From: Mycobacterium sp. 1245111.1
GTDB lineage: Bacteria > Actinomycetota > Actinomycetes > Mycobacteriales > Mycobacteriaceae
Length of the DNA: 64,000 bases
Assembly: GCF_001673405.1 (NCBI RefSeq)
Contig: NZ_LZLV01000034.1
Coordinates: 186,001 to 250,000, forward strand
Reading direction: 5' to 3'
The position numbers and the translations under genes were made by a program. The first letter of the stretch is position 1, and every line of letters starts with the position of its first letter. Shown here one piece after another: positions 19,084 to 28,135 of this stretch. Below the pieces are notes generated by a model that did no database searches, was not told the origin of the DNA, and saw nothing but the letters and a program-made list of their open reading frames with translations.

Positions 19084-20058
19084 TCAGCCGGCGGAAAGTA
19101 GCTTGCGGGCGCGCTTGGTGTCCTTGTTCATCGCCTCGACCAGGTCGCTCACCGAGCCGAACTTCTTCTGCCGACGGATCCGGGCGACGAAGTCCAGCGC
19201 GACATGCTGCCCGTACAGGTCGGCGGCGGTGTCGAGGACGAACGCCTCGACCGTTCGGGTACGCCCGGAGAAGGTCGGGTTGGTGCCCACCGATACCGCG
19301 GCCTGATAGCGCTCGCCCGGCACGACCGCCCCGGTTACCGGGCCGTGACCCAACACGGTGAACCAGGCCGCGTAGACGCCGTCGGCCGGGATCGCCGAGT
19401 GCATCGGCGGAGCGACGTTCGCGGTGGGGAAACCCAACTCGGTGCCCCGTCCCTCGCCTCGCACCACCACGCCTTCGACCCGGTGCGGCCGACCCAATGC
19501 TTCGGCGGCCGCGACCACGTCACCGGCGTCGACGCAAGACCGGATGTAGGTCGACGAGAACGTCACGGTCTCGCTGTTGTGGTGCTCGGACACCAGCGAC
19601 ATCGCTTCCACCGCGAACCCGAGCCGAGCGCCGGCACTGCGCAGGGTGTCGACCGTTCCGGCGGCCTTCTTGCCGAAAGTGAAGTTCTCCCCCACCACGA
19701 CTTCCACCACGTGCAGGTTCTCGACGAGAAGTTCGTGGACGTAGCGCTCGGGCGTGAGTTTCATGAACGCCGTGGTGAACGGCATCACCAAAAAGACGTC
19801 GATGCCGAATTCCTCGGCCAGCTCGGCGCGCCGGGTCAGGGTGGTCAGCTGTGCGGGATGGCTACCCGGATGCACGACTTCCATCGGATGCGGATCGAAC
19901 GTCATCAACACCGTCGGCACGCCCCGGGCGCGACCCGACTTGACCGCGTGTTCGATCAGCTCGGCGTGGCCGCGGTGCAGCCCGTCGAACACCCCGATCG
20001 TGAGCACGCATCGGCCCCAGTCCGTGGGGATCTCGTCCTGGCCGCGCCACCGTTGCAC
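19084..20058 (-). CDS. ribF: bifunctional riboflavin kinase / FAD synthetase
   Basis: A 324-residue enzyme making FMN and FAD. The N-terminal adenylyltransferase has GVFDGLHRGHAELI and the C-terminal flavokinase has GRGTELGFPTANVA. Both modules are complete. It is divergent from sirR, with 79 bases between the starts, and upstream of rpsO on the same strand with a 120-base gap. Confidence 0.95.
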   Translation of the reverse strand: MQRWRGQDEIPTDWGRCVLTIGVFDGLHRGHAELIEHAVKSGRARGVPTVLMTFDPHPMEVVHPGSHPAQLTTLTRRAELAEEFGIDVFLVMPFTTAFMKLTPERYVHELLVENLHVVEVVVGENFTFGKKAAGTVDTLRSAGARLGFAVEAMSLVSEHHNSETVTFSSTYIRSCVDAGDVVAAAEALGRPHRVEGVVVRGEGRGTELGFPTANVAPPMHSAIPADGVYAAWFTVLGHGPVTGAVVPGERYQAAVSVGTNPTFSGRTRTVEAFVLDTAADLYGQHVALDFVARIRRQKKFGSVSDLVEAMNKDTKRARKLLSAG

Positions 20059-20125
20059 AACGACAAGCGTACGGGGCGAGGTAGCGCGTGGTCGTGCGAG
20101 AGCCGCAGATCAGGTGAGGATTGCT

Positions 20126-20131
20126 TAAACT
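20126..20131 (+). promoter_or_regulatory. -10 element placing a leaderless start at sirR
   Basis: TAAACT ends six bases before the sirR GTG, and no Shine-Dalgarno sequence lies between. A start of transcription at the G of GTG would make a leaderless mRNA, common in mycobacteria. The same TAAACT spacing occurs before ylxR. Confidence 0.5.
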
Positions 20132-20137
20132 TCCGTT

Positions 20138-20842
20138 GTGCGCCCCGAACCAGCCGCCGAGGAGCCGTCCGGACTCAGTACGGTTGCCCAGGACTACCTC
20201 AAAGCCATCTGGAACGCCCAGGAATGGTCTCGTGCGAAGGTCAGCACCAAGATGCTGGCCGACAAGCTCGGGGTATCGGCCAGCACCGCCTCGGAGTCCA
20301 TCCGCAAACTCGCCGAGCAAGGTCTGGTCGATCACGAGAAATACGGGGCGGTCACGTTGACCGACTCGGGCCGCCGTGCGGCATTGGCGATGGTCCGGCG
20401 CCACCGGCTGTTGGAGGCGTTTCTGGTCACCGAACTCGGCTACGGCTGGGACGAGGTGCACGACGAGGCCGAGGTGCTCGAGCACGCCGTGTCGGATCAG
20501 CTGATCGCCCGCATCGACGCCAAGCTCGGCTTCCCGCAGCGCGATCCGCATGGCGATCCGATCCCGGGCTCCGACGGTCGGGTGCCGACCCCGCCGGCCC
20601 GTCAGCTGTGGTCATGCGCCGACGGCGACGCGGGAACCGTGGCGCGGATATCGGACAAGGATCCCGAGATGCTGCGCTACTTCGACAGCATCGGCATCAG
20701 CCTCGACTCGCGGCTGCGGGTGCTCACCCGCCGCGAGTTCGCCGGGATGATTTCGGTCGCGGTCGAGTCGGCCGACGGCGGACCCACCACGGTCGATTTG
20801 GGAAGCCCAGCCGCGCAAGCGATTTGGATGGTCGCTCGCTAG
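20138..20842 (+). CDS. sirR: DtxR/MntR family metal-dependent repressor
   Basis: A 234-residue regulator. The winged helix-turn-helix is at residues about 15-75 (LADKLGVSASTASESIRKLAEQG), then the dimerisation/metal domain with His and Glu ligands (HDEAEVLEHAVSD), and a C-terminal FeoA-like SH3 domain. It would repress metal uptake or related genes when bound to Mn(II) or Fe(II). Position matches Rv2788 SirR. The GTG start is supported by homologous length and the leaderless promoter. It is divergent from ribF. Confidence 0.88.
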   Translation: MRPEPAAEEPSGLSTVAQDYLKAIWNAQEWSRAKVSTKMLADKLGVSASTASESIRKLAEQGLVDHEKYGAVTLTDSGRRAALAMVRRHRLLEAFLVTELGYGWDEVHDEAEVLEHAVSDQLIARIDAKLGFPQRDPHGDPIPGSDGRVPTPPARQLWSCADGDAGTVARISDKDPEMLRYFDSIGISLDSRLRVLTRREFAGMISVAVESADGGPTTVDLGSPAAQAIWMVAR

Positions 20843-20857
20843 CGTATTCCGCGACAC

Positions 20858-21142
20858 CTACTCGGCGGCAACTGCCCTGGCATGGTAGGCATCGCGGGTA
20901 GCTTGGTCCATCGCGAGAAATACCCGGTCGGTACGGGTCACTCGGCCGAGGAATCTGCGCGGCCGTTGCGGCGTGAAAAGCGCGGTCCGTAACAGGAATT
21001 GCATTCGACGCGGCACATAGGACACGGCGCGGTGATTGCGCGTGGCAGCCACCACGGCCGCAAACGCTTTCGCGGTGGCCAGGCCAATCCCCCGCGCGCC
21101 GCCAGTGATCGCCACGACGCGTCCGCGCAAATCCGTTTTCAT
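20858..21142 (-). pseudogene. SDR with large in-frame internal deletion
   Basis: A 94-codon frame. The first 30 residues are a normal SDR N-terminus (TGGARGIGLATAKAFA). The rest looks like the far C-terminal tail of a long-chain mycobacterial SDR (RPRRFLGRVTRTDRVFLAMDQATRDAY). The central 150-190 residues, including NAG and the YxxxK active site, are missing, so it cannot be an active SDR. The frame is open across the junction. It is last in the monooxygenase operon, overlapping the preceding stop by four bases. Either a decaying gene or a small protein reused for something else. Confidence 0.7.
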
Positions 21143-22602
21143 GCTGTCCTCGCCAATGTGTCGATGTCGTAATCGTTGATATCGGGTACCGCCGCGAGTC
21201 GGCGCCGATACTCGTGCGGCGTCCACGGCCACAGTTCGGGCAGGCCATCGGCGCCCAGATACCAACTCGTGCATCCCGTTGCCCACACCGTGCCGGGCAG
21301 GGCCTGCCGCATGCTCGCGTTGAAGGCGTCGGTGGCACGACGGGTCGGCGCGACATTGTCGAATTCGCCCGTGCCCCAACGTTGGATCCAGCCGAGGATG
21401 TGATTGGCCTGCGCCTCGGCGATCGCGGTCAGCGAGTAGTTGCCGACCGGACTGTGCGGGCCCATCAACATGAAGAAGTTCGGGAAACCGGGCAACGCCA
21501 CGCCCAAGAGCGCCCTGGGCCCTTCATTCCACAGCTGCTCAAGGGTCAGACCGTCGCGGCCCACCAACGACATTGGCCGCATGAAGGCGTGCGCATCGAA
21601 ACCGGTGGCCAGCACGATCGCGTCGAGTTCGTGCAATTCGCCGTCGGCGGTGACGATGCCACGGTGTTCGACGTGATCGATGCCGGAATCGACCAGGTGC
21701 ACGTTGTCGCGCTGTATGGCCGGGTAGAAGCCCGCCGACATGACCAGCCGCCGGCACATCGGCTGGTAGTCCGGCGTGAGGCGGCGCCGCAAATCGCGGT
21801 CGCGGACCGAACGCAGGTTAGCCCGGCAAGCGGCGCCCATCAGGCGACGACGCCAGCCTGGCTTCACCAACGCGCGAGCCAACCACTCGAACATCAAGTG
21901 GTACCCGTAGTACGCCATCGAGCTGAGCGCAGGCACCCTTCGGTGTACCGGGGCTGACCAGCTGCGGTAGTGCGGGTTGGGCAGCGGCAGAATCCATTGT
22001 GCGCTGCGCTGAAACAGCTCGAGGCGTCCGGCCGAACCGGCCAGGCCGCAAACGATCTGGACGCCGGTGGATCCGGTTCCCACCACCGCGACCCGCTTGC
22101 CGGTCATATCGACCGTGTGATCCCAGCGCGCGGAATGCATGACAGGGCCGTCGAATTCGGCCAGCCCCTCGATCGCTGGGGTGCGCGGCACGCGCAGGAC
22201 ACCGGTTGCCGCGATCAGGAAGTCATGCGTCATCGCCTCCCCAGCGGCAGTCGCGAGCCGCCAGCGGCCTTCGGCGAAGCGCGCGTCGACGACCTCGACG
22301 CCGAAGCGAATGATCTCCCTCAGCGCGTACTCGTCGGTCAGCCGACGGAAGTATTCGAAAATCTCCGCGCCAGGCGAGAAGAGCTGTGTCCAATCGGGTT
22401 TCATCGCGAACGTGAATTGATAGAACCGCGACGGCACGTCGCAGGACAGCCCCGGATAGGTGTTGTCGCGCCAGGTTCCACCGACGTCGTGGGATTTCTC
22501 GTAGATCGTGACGTCGGTGATACCGGCTTCGCGCAGCAGGATGGCCTGACCCAACCCCGACATGCCCGCCCCGATGATGCCCACCGACGGTTGCCGTTGC
22601 AT
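21139..22602 (-). CDS. flavin-containing Baeyer-Villiger-type monooxygenase
   Basis: A 487-residue FAD/NADPH monooxygenase. The FAD motif GAGMSG is at residues 11-16, GGTWRDNTYPG follows, and the NADPH motif is VVGTGSTG. The BVMO fingerprint FxGxxxHxxxW(P/D) is present as FDGPVMHSARWD at 150-161. It is expected to insert oxygen beside a ketone to give an ester or lactone. Substrate unknown. The ATG at 22602 overlaps the SDR stop by one base (TGATG). It resembles in role MymA, which also lies in a lipase/SDR/FadD operon, but sequence closeness to MymA was not established. Confidence 0.85.
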   Translation of the reverse strand: MQRQPSVGIIGAGMSGLGQAILLREAGITDVTIYEKSHDVGGTWRDNTYPGLSCDVPSRFYQFTFAMKPDWTQLFSPGAEIFEYFRRLTDEYALREIIRFGVEVVDARFAEGRWRLATAAGEAMTHDFLIAATGVLRVPRTPAIEGLAEFDGPVMHSARWDHTVDMTGKRVAVVGTGSTGVQIVCGLAGSAGRLELFQRSAQWILPLPNPHYRSWSAPVHRRVPALSSMAYYGYHLMFEWLARALVKPGWRRRLMGAACRANLRSVRDRDLRRRLTPDYQPMCRRLVMSAGFYPAIQRDNVHLVDSGIDHVEHRGIVTADGELHELDAIVLATGFDAHAFMRPMSLVGRDGLTLEQLWNEGPRALLGVALPGFPNFFMLMGPHSPVGNYSLTAIAEAQANHILGWIQRWGTGEFDNVAPTRRATDAFNASMRQALPGTVWATGCTSWYLGADGLPELWPWTPHEYRRRLAAVPDINDYDIDTLARTA

Positions 22603-23432
22603 CAGTCGATCTCCCGCCGGTCGGCCACGCTGATCGCGCGGCGCGTGCTCGGCAATACCGCAAGGAGTCGGTCTGCCAGAAACAGCAACGGTCGCAGGTC
22701 GAGCATCGGCGCGACCCACCACGGCGCGTAGACCCGTCGCGCGCGACGCGCGATCCCGGCGGTGATGGCCGCGGCGGCGACTTCGACCGGGGCCAGCTTT
22801 CCGAGTGGCCCAGGCAGGATGGCACCCAGCCCGGACCGGGCCAGCATGTCGTTGGCCAGCCCGGTGTCGATCAGCCCGAAATACGCGATCCCTACGCCGA
22901 CTCCGTCGCCGGCGACCTCGATGCGTGCCGCACGCGCCAACGACTCGACGCCGGCCTTCGACGCGACGTAGGCACTCACCAGCGGACCCGGTATCACGGC
23001 GGCGATCGAGGCCACCACCATCGTGTAGCCGCGACTCGCCACCAGGTGCGGCAGCGCGGCCCGGATGGTATGGAAAGCACCCACCAGATTGACGTCGACG
23101 ACCTGGCGCCAGTCGGCCGGATCGACCGCCGCTACCGTCACGCCGGGACCTGCGATACCGGCGTTGACGACCACGACATCGATGGCTCCGAAATGCGCTG
23201 CGGCGGCATCGCACGCCGTCTGCACCGATTCCGCGGACGTCACGTCGACTTCGAATGCCGCTGCGGCGGAACCTAGTTCGGCTACCAGCCGCTGCGCACC
23301 CAGAGCGTCACGATCGAGTACCGCAACGCGCGCGCCGACACCGACCAGGTCGCGGGCCACCTGCGCGCCGATGCCGTGGGCCGCACCGGTGATCACCACG
23401 ACTTTGCTGCTCAGATTGCGACTCACCCTCAT
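22602..23432 (-). CDS. SDR family oxidoreductase (alcohol dehydrogenase candidate)
   Basis: A 276-residue SDR with GAAHGIG, NAGIAG and the active-site YVASK preceded by a conserved Ser region. The C-terminal 60 residues are typical of the mycobacterial SadH-like subgroup. Between an acyl-CoA ligase and a Baeyer-Villiger enzyme, oxidation of an alcohol to the ketone substrate of the latter is the simplest reading. A TAGGAG ribosome site straddles the end of the preceding intergenic stretch. Confidence 0.8.
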   Translation of the reverse strand: MRVSRNLSSKVVVITGAAHGIGAQVARDLVGVGARVAVLDRDALGAQRLVAELGSAAAAFEVDVTSAESVQTACDAAAAHFGAIDVVVVNAGIAGPGVTVAAVDPADWRQVVDVNLVGAFHTIRAALPHLVASRGYTMVVASIAAVIPGPLVSAYVASKAGVESLARAARIEVAGDGVGVGIAYFGLIDTGLANDMLARSGLGAILPGPLGKLAPVEVAAAAITAGIARRARRVYAPWWVAPMLDLRPLLFLADRLLAVLPSTRRAISVADRREID

Positions 23433-23440
23433 GCTGACTC

Positions 23441-25027
23441 CTAGTTGCCGGTGAGCTGCCTTCGCAGGACTTTGCCCGCCTCATTGCGCGGCAATCGCTC
23501 GATGAAGACCACGTCACGCGGGATCTTGTGCCGAGCGAGGTGGGCGCGTATGTGCGACTTGATGGCATCGGCGTCGAGTCCGGACTCGGGCCGGCTGACC
23601 ACATACGCCGCGAGCCTCTTCCCGAAGTCTTCGTCGTCGACGCCCACCACCGACGCCTCGACGACGTCCGGATGTTCGGCGAGCAGATTCTCGACCTCCA
23701 GCGGGAAGACGTTCTCCCCGCCCGAGACGATCATGTCGTCGTCGCGGCCGTCGATGAACCACAACCCTGTCTCGTCGAAGTGCCCGGTGTCCCCGGTCGA
23801 CAACAGACCGTCGACGATTTCCTTGTTGCCACCGTCGGTGTATCCGGTGAAGCTCAAACCACTTGACACGAACAGCGTTCCGACCTTGCCCGGTTCGGTG
23901 ACCTGGCGCCGATTCTCGTCGTAAAGGACCACCCTGCAACCGACGGGCGGACGACCGACCGTGCCGGGGGCACGGTGCAGTTCGTCGGGTGTGGCGACGG
24001 CGGCGACCGCAACCTCGGTGGATCCGTATAGGTTGTACAGCACCGAGCCGAAGGCGTCGTGGGTACGACGACAGAGCGCGGGTGACAGCGAAGAGCCAGC
24101 GGCGAACAGCACTTTCAGCGCCGACGTGTCGTATTTGGCCAGCACATCGGGGCCGAGATCGAGGATGCGCTGCAGCATCGTCGGCACCAACACCACTGCG
24201 CCGACGCGATATTCGGCGATAGCCTGAAGCATCGCCTCGGGGTCGAAGCGTCGTGCCATCACGATGCGGTTGCCCAGCACCAGACCCAGCGCACACGTCG
24301 CCAAACCCGTCGCGTGGAACAGCGGAGCCGCGATGTAATACGCGCCGTCACGCGGCCACGGAATGCGGTCGAGCAGCTGCGCGGACTGCGATGGATCGAT
24401 CCGGTTGCGGGGCACGCCTTTCGGGGTGCCGGTGGTACCGCTGGTCAGCAGTGCCAGGCCGCCCGGCTGTCGCGGTGCGGGCAGTCGCGACGGTGACTGG
24501 TTGTCGGTCAACTCGCCGAGCCGGCTGCCGGTGAACCGTAAGGTCTGCGGCGGCAGCGTAGTCAGGATGTCCTCGAATTCGTCGTCGACCAGAATGCAGC
24601 TGACGTGTTCCCGAGCCGATACGTCGGCGAGCTGCGGGGCGGCGAATCCCGTGTTCATCAGCACGGTGCGGACCCCGATTTTGTTGCTCGCGCTGATGGT
24701 CACCATGACGTCGCGGCTGTTTCGGTGCACTGTGGCGATGACGCCGCCGGCCCGAATCCCCTTGGCCATCAAGCCACGTGCCAACGCGTTGGAGGCCTGG
24801 TCGAGGTCACGAAAGCTGACCGTGCCCTGGTCGTCGGTGATGGCCGGGGCGTCGCGGTAGTGCGCGGCGGTGTGGTCGATCAGCCCGCCGAACGCTCCGT
24901 AGCGGCGGATGGCGAGCAGTGCCCGGACCGCCTCGTCGGGCCGGCGTAGGTCGATCATTCCGCGGCGCGCCAACACTCGTGCGGCGGCCAGTCGGTCGCG
25001 TATCTGGGTGACGTCGGGCCGATTCAC
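23441..25027 (-). CDS. acyl-CoA ligase (FadD family)
   Basis: A 528-residue ANL-superfamily enzyme activating a carboxylic acid through an acyl-AMP to the CoA thioester. Motifs: TSGTTGTPKG (ATP/AMP loop), YGSTEVA, STGDTG with the ribose-binding Asp, and the C-terminal lysine in RNEAGKVLRR. The GTG at 25027 is chosen because it overlaps the esterase stop (GTGA); the longer frame upstream is inside the esterase. In this operon it would activate the acid released by the esterase. The exact FadD number cannot be assigned. Confidence 0.88.
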   Translation of the reverse strand: MNRPDVTQIRDRLAAARVLARRGMIDLRRPDEAVRALLAIRRYGAFGGLIDHTAAHYRDAPAITDDQGTVSFRDLDQASNALARGLMAKGIRAGGVIATVHRNSRDVMVTISASNKIGVRTVLMNTGFAAPQLADVSAREHVSCILVDDEFEDILTTLPPQTLRFTGSRLGELTDNQSPSRLPAPRQPGGLALLTSGTTGTPKGVPRNRIDPSQSAQLLDRIPWPRDGAYYIAAPLFHATGLATCALGLVLGNRIVMARRFDPEAMLQAIAEYRVGAVVLVPTMLQRILDLGPDVLAKYDTSALKVLFAAGSSLSPALCRRTHDAFGSVLYNLYGSTEVAVAAVATPDELHRAPGTVGRPPVGCRVVLYDENRRQVTEPGKVGTLFVSSGLSFTGYTDGGNKEIVDGLLSTGDTGHFDETGLWFIDGRDDDMIVSGGENVFPLEVENLLAEHPDVVEASVVGVDDEDFGKRLAAYVVSRPESGLDADAIKSHIRAHLARHKIPRDVVFIERLPRNEAGKVLRRQLTGN

Positions 25028-25989
25028 GATGCGGTGTTCGCCTCGGCGACCGATGAGCGGATGAATTGCCCGGCGACTTGCAAGCTGGTCAGCCCCCCGT
25101 CGCGCGGCCACAGCCAATATCCATGCATGAGGCCGGGCCACATCTGCTCGTCGCAGCGACCGCCCGCCGCGGTGACGAGTGCTGCGAATGCCTCGGCATC
25201 AGCCCGCATGACTTCTCTTGAGCCATAGTGTATTTGGATCGGCGGCAGATCTGCCAGCTCCGCATTCAGCAGGCACAGCCGGGGGTCCGTCGGGTCATGA
25301 TCGCCCACATACAGCGCGACGGCACGCGCGGCCGCACGTGGATCCAGCGGTTGCCGCCGGGTACGCCTGTCGGCGATGCAGGCCCGGTACGACGGATCGA
25401 TCAGCGGGCCGAACAGCGACAGCGCCGCGGGGGCGGGTAGCCCTTCACTGCGCAGCCGCAACGCGAGCCCGACCGCGAGGTGTCCACCCGCCGAATCCCC
25501 GGCAACCACGATCTTTCCCGGATCGTGGCCCTCCGACAGCAGCCAGCGATAGGCCGCCAGTGCGTCGTCCTCAGCGGCAGGGAACGGATGCTCGGGCGCG
25601 AGCCGGTAGTCGATGGCGAACGTCGGCATGCCGGAGTATTCGGACAGGTGCGATGCGAAACCGCGATGGGTGCGAGCCGAGCAGATCAAGTAGCCGCTGC
25701 CATGAAGAACCAGCACCACCCCGGGCGCATCGTCGGCCTCTGGGGCCCGGACCCACTCCCCCGACACCGGCCCGGCAACGGCCTTGATCCGCGTACCGGG
25801 AACCACGGGGGCGGTGCGAGAGATCACGTAGTCGGCCGTCGGGCGCAACGCCGCCAGCAGCCACCGCTGCGACACCAGCACGTCGAGCATCGCATTGAAG
25901 CCCAGCCGCGAGATCGGCAGATAGCTGACCCGGTCGACGGCGAGCAGTGCGCCGCGCCGCAACCCTTTTGCCGCCGCCGCCGCTGACAT
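25024..25989 (-). CDS. alpha/beta hydrolase esterase, hormone-sensitive-lipase type
   Basis: A 321-residue esterase. It has the oxyanion motif HGSGY (HGGG-like), nucleophile GDSAGG, an acidic residue and a catalytic His near the end (GLMHGYWLWP), the arrangement of LipN/LipR-type enzymes. It would hydrolyse short esters or lactones. The start overlaps the fadE21 stop by one base and its stop overlaps fadD by four, so it is fully inside the operon. A lactonase role after the monooxygenase is inference. Confidence 0.85.
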   Translation of the reverse strand: MSAAAAAKGLRRGALLAVDRVSYLPISRLGFNAMLDVLVSQRWLLAALRPTADYVISRTAPVVPGTRIKAVAGPVSGEWVRAPEADDAPGVVLVLHGSGYLICSARTHRGFASHLSEYSGMPTFAIDYRLAPEHPFPAAEDDALAAYRWLLSEGHDPGKIVVAGDSAGGHLAVGLALRLRSEGLPAPAALSLFGPLIDPSYRACIADRRTRRQPLDPRAAARAVALYVGDHDPTDPRLCLLNAELADLPPIQIHYGSREVMRADAEAFAALVTAAGGRCDEQMWPGLMHGYWLWPRDGGLTSLQVAGQFIRSSVAEANTAS

Positions 25990-27233
25990 CAGGCGAGCAG
26001 GCCCTTGGCGATGTGTGTCACCTGAACTTCGTTGCTGCCCGCGTAGATCATCAAGGATTTGGCGTCTCGGGCCAGTTGTTCGACCCGGTACTCGGTCATA
26101 TAGCCGTTGCCGCCGAACAGCTGCACGGCGTCCATCGCGACGTCGGTGGCCGCCTCCGAGGAGTACAGCTTGATGGCCGAGGCCTCGGCCAATGACGGCA
26201 TCTTGCCGGCCCGGGCCTTTTCGAGGGTCTGGAACACCATGTTCTGCACGTTAATCCGCGCGACTTCCATCTTGGCCAGCTTGAGCTGAATCAGCTGGAA
26301 CTGGCCGATGTTCTTGCCCCACAACGTGCGGGTCTTGGCGTAGTCGATGCAGAGCCGGTGGCATTCGTTGATGATGCCCAGCGACATCAGTGCGACGCCG
26401 ATCCGTTCGGCGGAGAAGTTGGCCCGCGCGCTGTCCCGCCCGTCTCCCCCGGTGTGGTTCTCGGTTTCGCCGAGCAGACGGTCGGGTGACAGGCGGACGT
26501 TGTCGAAGAACAGTTCACCGGTCGGCGACGACATGATGCCCATCTTCTTGAACGGCTTACCCTGAACCAGACCTGCCATGCCGGCGTCCAGCACGAACGT
26601 CAGCACCGGCCGGTTGCGCTTGTCACCTGAGCCGTCGTCGAGCTTGGCGTAGACGACCATCACGTCGGCGTAGGGGCCGTTGGTGATGAATGTCTTCTGC
26701 CCGTTGAGGATGTAGGCCCCGTCTTCGTCGCCGGAGCGCCGAACTGTCGTCTTCATCCCGCCGAAGGCGTCGGAGCCCGAGTCCGGCTCGGTGATCGCCC
26801 ACGCCGCGATTTTCTCCAGCGTCATGAGTTCCGGTAGCCAGCGCTCCTTTTGGGCGAGCGTGCCGCGGCTCATGATCGTCGCCGCGCCCAGGCCGAGGCT
26901 GACACCGACCGCACTGAGTAACCCGAGGCTCACCCCGGCGAGCTCGGAGACCAGCACGGCCGCCATCGAGGCTTGCGCACCCATTCCGGCGAGCCCGCCC
27001 GATGACTTCTTCTCGGTGGCACCTTCCTGCCTGGCCCGCTCCTTGTCCAGCATCGTCTTGACCGCCTCAGCGGCCATCACGTCGAGGCCGAACTCGCTGA
27101 ACAGCTTGCGCGCAATCGGATACGGCGAGATCTCACCGGTTTCCAGTGCGTCGAGGTGTGGTCGAATCTCCTTGTCGATGAACCCACGGACGGCATCCCG
27201 CATGATCAGGTCGGTGTCAGACCATTCGAACAT
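25989..27233 (-). CDS. fadE21: acyl-CoA dehydrogenase
   Basis: A 414-residue acyl-CoA dehydrogenase of normal length. The ATG at 27233 (MFEWSDTDL) has a CAGGAG site; a longer frame upstream is inside the SDR gene. The usual catalytic Glu position of medium-chain enzymes (YEGT) reads YAGSNE, while a Glu occurs in the helix-G region (SAERIG, near residue 275), as in isovaleryl- and long-chain types. So the active base is probably relocated, not lost. Order places it as Rv2789c FadE21, next to ltp1 in M. tuberculosis. Confidence 0.85.
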   Translation of the reverse strand: MFEWSDTDLIMRDAVRGFIDKEIRPHLDALETGEISPYPIARKLFSEFGLDVMAAEAVKTMLDKERARQEGATEKKSSGGLAGMGAQASMAAVLVSELAGVSLGLLSAVGVSLGLGAATIMSRGTLAQKERWLPELMTLEKIAAWAITEPDSGSDAFGGMKTTVRRSGDEDGAYILNGQKTFITNGPYADVMVVYAKLDDGSGDKRNRPVLTFVLDAGMAGLVQGKPFKKMGIMSSPTGELFFDNVRLSPDRLLGETENHTGGDGRDSARANFSAERIGVALMSLGIINECHRLCIDYAKTRTLWGKNIGQFQLIQLKLAKMEVARINVQNMVFQTLEKARAGKMPSLAEASAIKLYSSEAATDVAMDAVQLFGGNGYMTEYRVEQLARDAKSLMIYAGSNEVQVTHIAKGLLA

Positions 27234-27247
27234 GTTGTGCTCCTGGG

Positions 27248-28117
27248 TTACTGCGGCAGCCGGGCGGCGATGTCGTCGATCAGCCACGGACCATCGGCCT
27301 CGATGGTGTCGACGTCATGCCAGCCGGACAGGGACGAAATCGCCCCGCCCTGAACCGCATACACCTTGCCGGTGATCGGACACTTGTCGGTGGCCAGGTA
27401 GGCGACCAGCGGCGAGATGTTGGCCGGGCTGAACAGATCGAGCTCGCCTTCTTCCGGCTCGGACATCAGCGAACCCATGCCAGGCGTGGCCAGGGTGAGC
27501 CGGGTACGGGCGATCGGCGCGATCGCGTTCACCCGCACACCGTAGCGCTCGAGTTCCTCGGCCGCGATCAGCGTCAGCGCCGCAATCCCCGCCTTGGCCG
27601 AACCGTAGTTGGCCTGGCCCGGATTGGGCAATGTCACACCGGAACCCGAGGCCGTGTTGATCACCGCAGCGTTGGGCTGATCGCCGGCTTTCGATTGCGC
27701 TTTCCAGTAGGCCGCCGCATGGTGCAGCGTCGCGAAGTGTCCCTTCAAGTGGACCGCGATCACCGCGTCCCACTGGGCTTCTTCCATACCGGCGATGAAC
27801 GCGTCACGCAGGATGCCGGCGTTGTTCACCAGGACGTCAAGCCCGCCGAACTCGTCGATGGCCTGTTGCACAACGCTTTCCGCGCCCGCCCAGGTCGAGA
27901 CGTTCTCGGTGTTGACGACTGCGGTTCCGCCGGCCGCGGTGATCTCGTCGGCCACCTCGTGGGCCGGCCCGGAATCGGCGCCCTCGCCCTCGTTGCTGCC
28001 GCCGAGATCGTTGACCACGACCTTGGCTCCTTCTTTGGCGAACAGCAGTGCGTGTTCGCGTCCGATACCGCGGCCCGCGCCGGTGATGACCGCGACCCGG
28101 CCCTCCAATGCACCCAT
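27248..28117 (-). CDS. SDR, 3-hydroxyacyl-CoA dehydrogenase-type
   Basis: A 289-residue SDR of the kind found in the dehydrogenase domain of peroxisomal multifunctional enzyme type 2: GAGRGIGREHAL, VVNDLGGSNEGEGAD, NNAGILRD and YGSAK. That subgroup oxidises (3R)-3-hydroxyacyl-CoA. Next to a MaoC hydratase, which makes such products, this role is coherent. Gap to the hydratase gene is 18 bases and to fadE21 is 14. Confidence 0.82.
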   Translation of the reverse strand: MGALEGRVAVITGAGRGIGREHALLFAKEGAKVVVNDLGGSNEGEGADSGPAHEVADEITAAGGTAVVNTENVSTWAGAESVVQQAIDEFGGLDVLVNNAGILRDAFIAGMEEAQWDAVIAVHLKGHFATLHHAAAYWKAQSKAGDQPNAAVINTASGSGVTLPNPGQANYGSAKAGIAALTLIAAEELERYGVRVNAIAPIARTRLTLATPGMGSLMSEPEEGELDLFSPANISPLVAYLATDKCPITGKVYAVQGGAISSLSGWHDVDTIEADGPWLIDDIAARLPQ

Positions 28118-28135
28118 CGGTTGAAACTCCTTGTG

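Noticed and set aside
19204..20901. 565-codon plus-strand open frame across ribF and sirR
   Set aside because: It is antisense to ribF and in a wrong frame of sirR; no protein family is recognisable.
20724..21356. 210-codon minus-strand open frame near the SDR remnant
   Set aside because: It reads through the end of sirR antisense and lacks any motif; the neighbouring frame with TGGARGIG is the real remnant.
22603..23214. N-terminal extension of the Baeyer-Villiger monooxygenase to 691 residues
   Set aside because: The added part is the SDR gene read out of frame; the FAD motif fixes the start at 22602.
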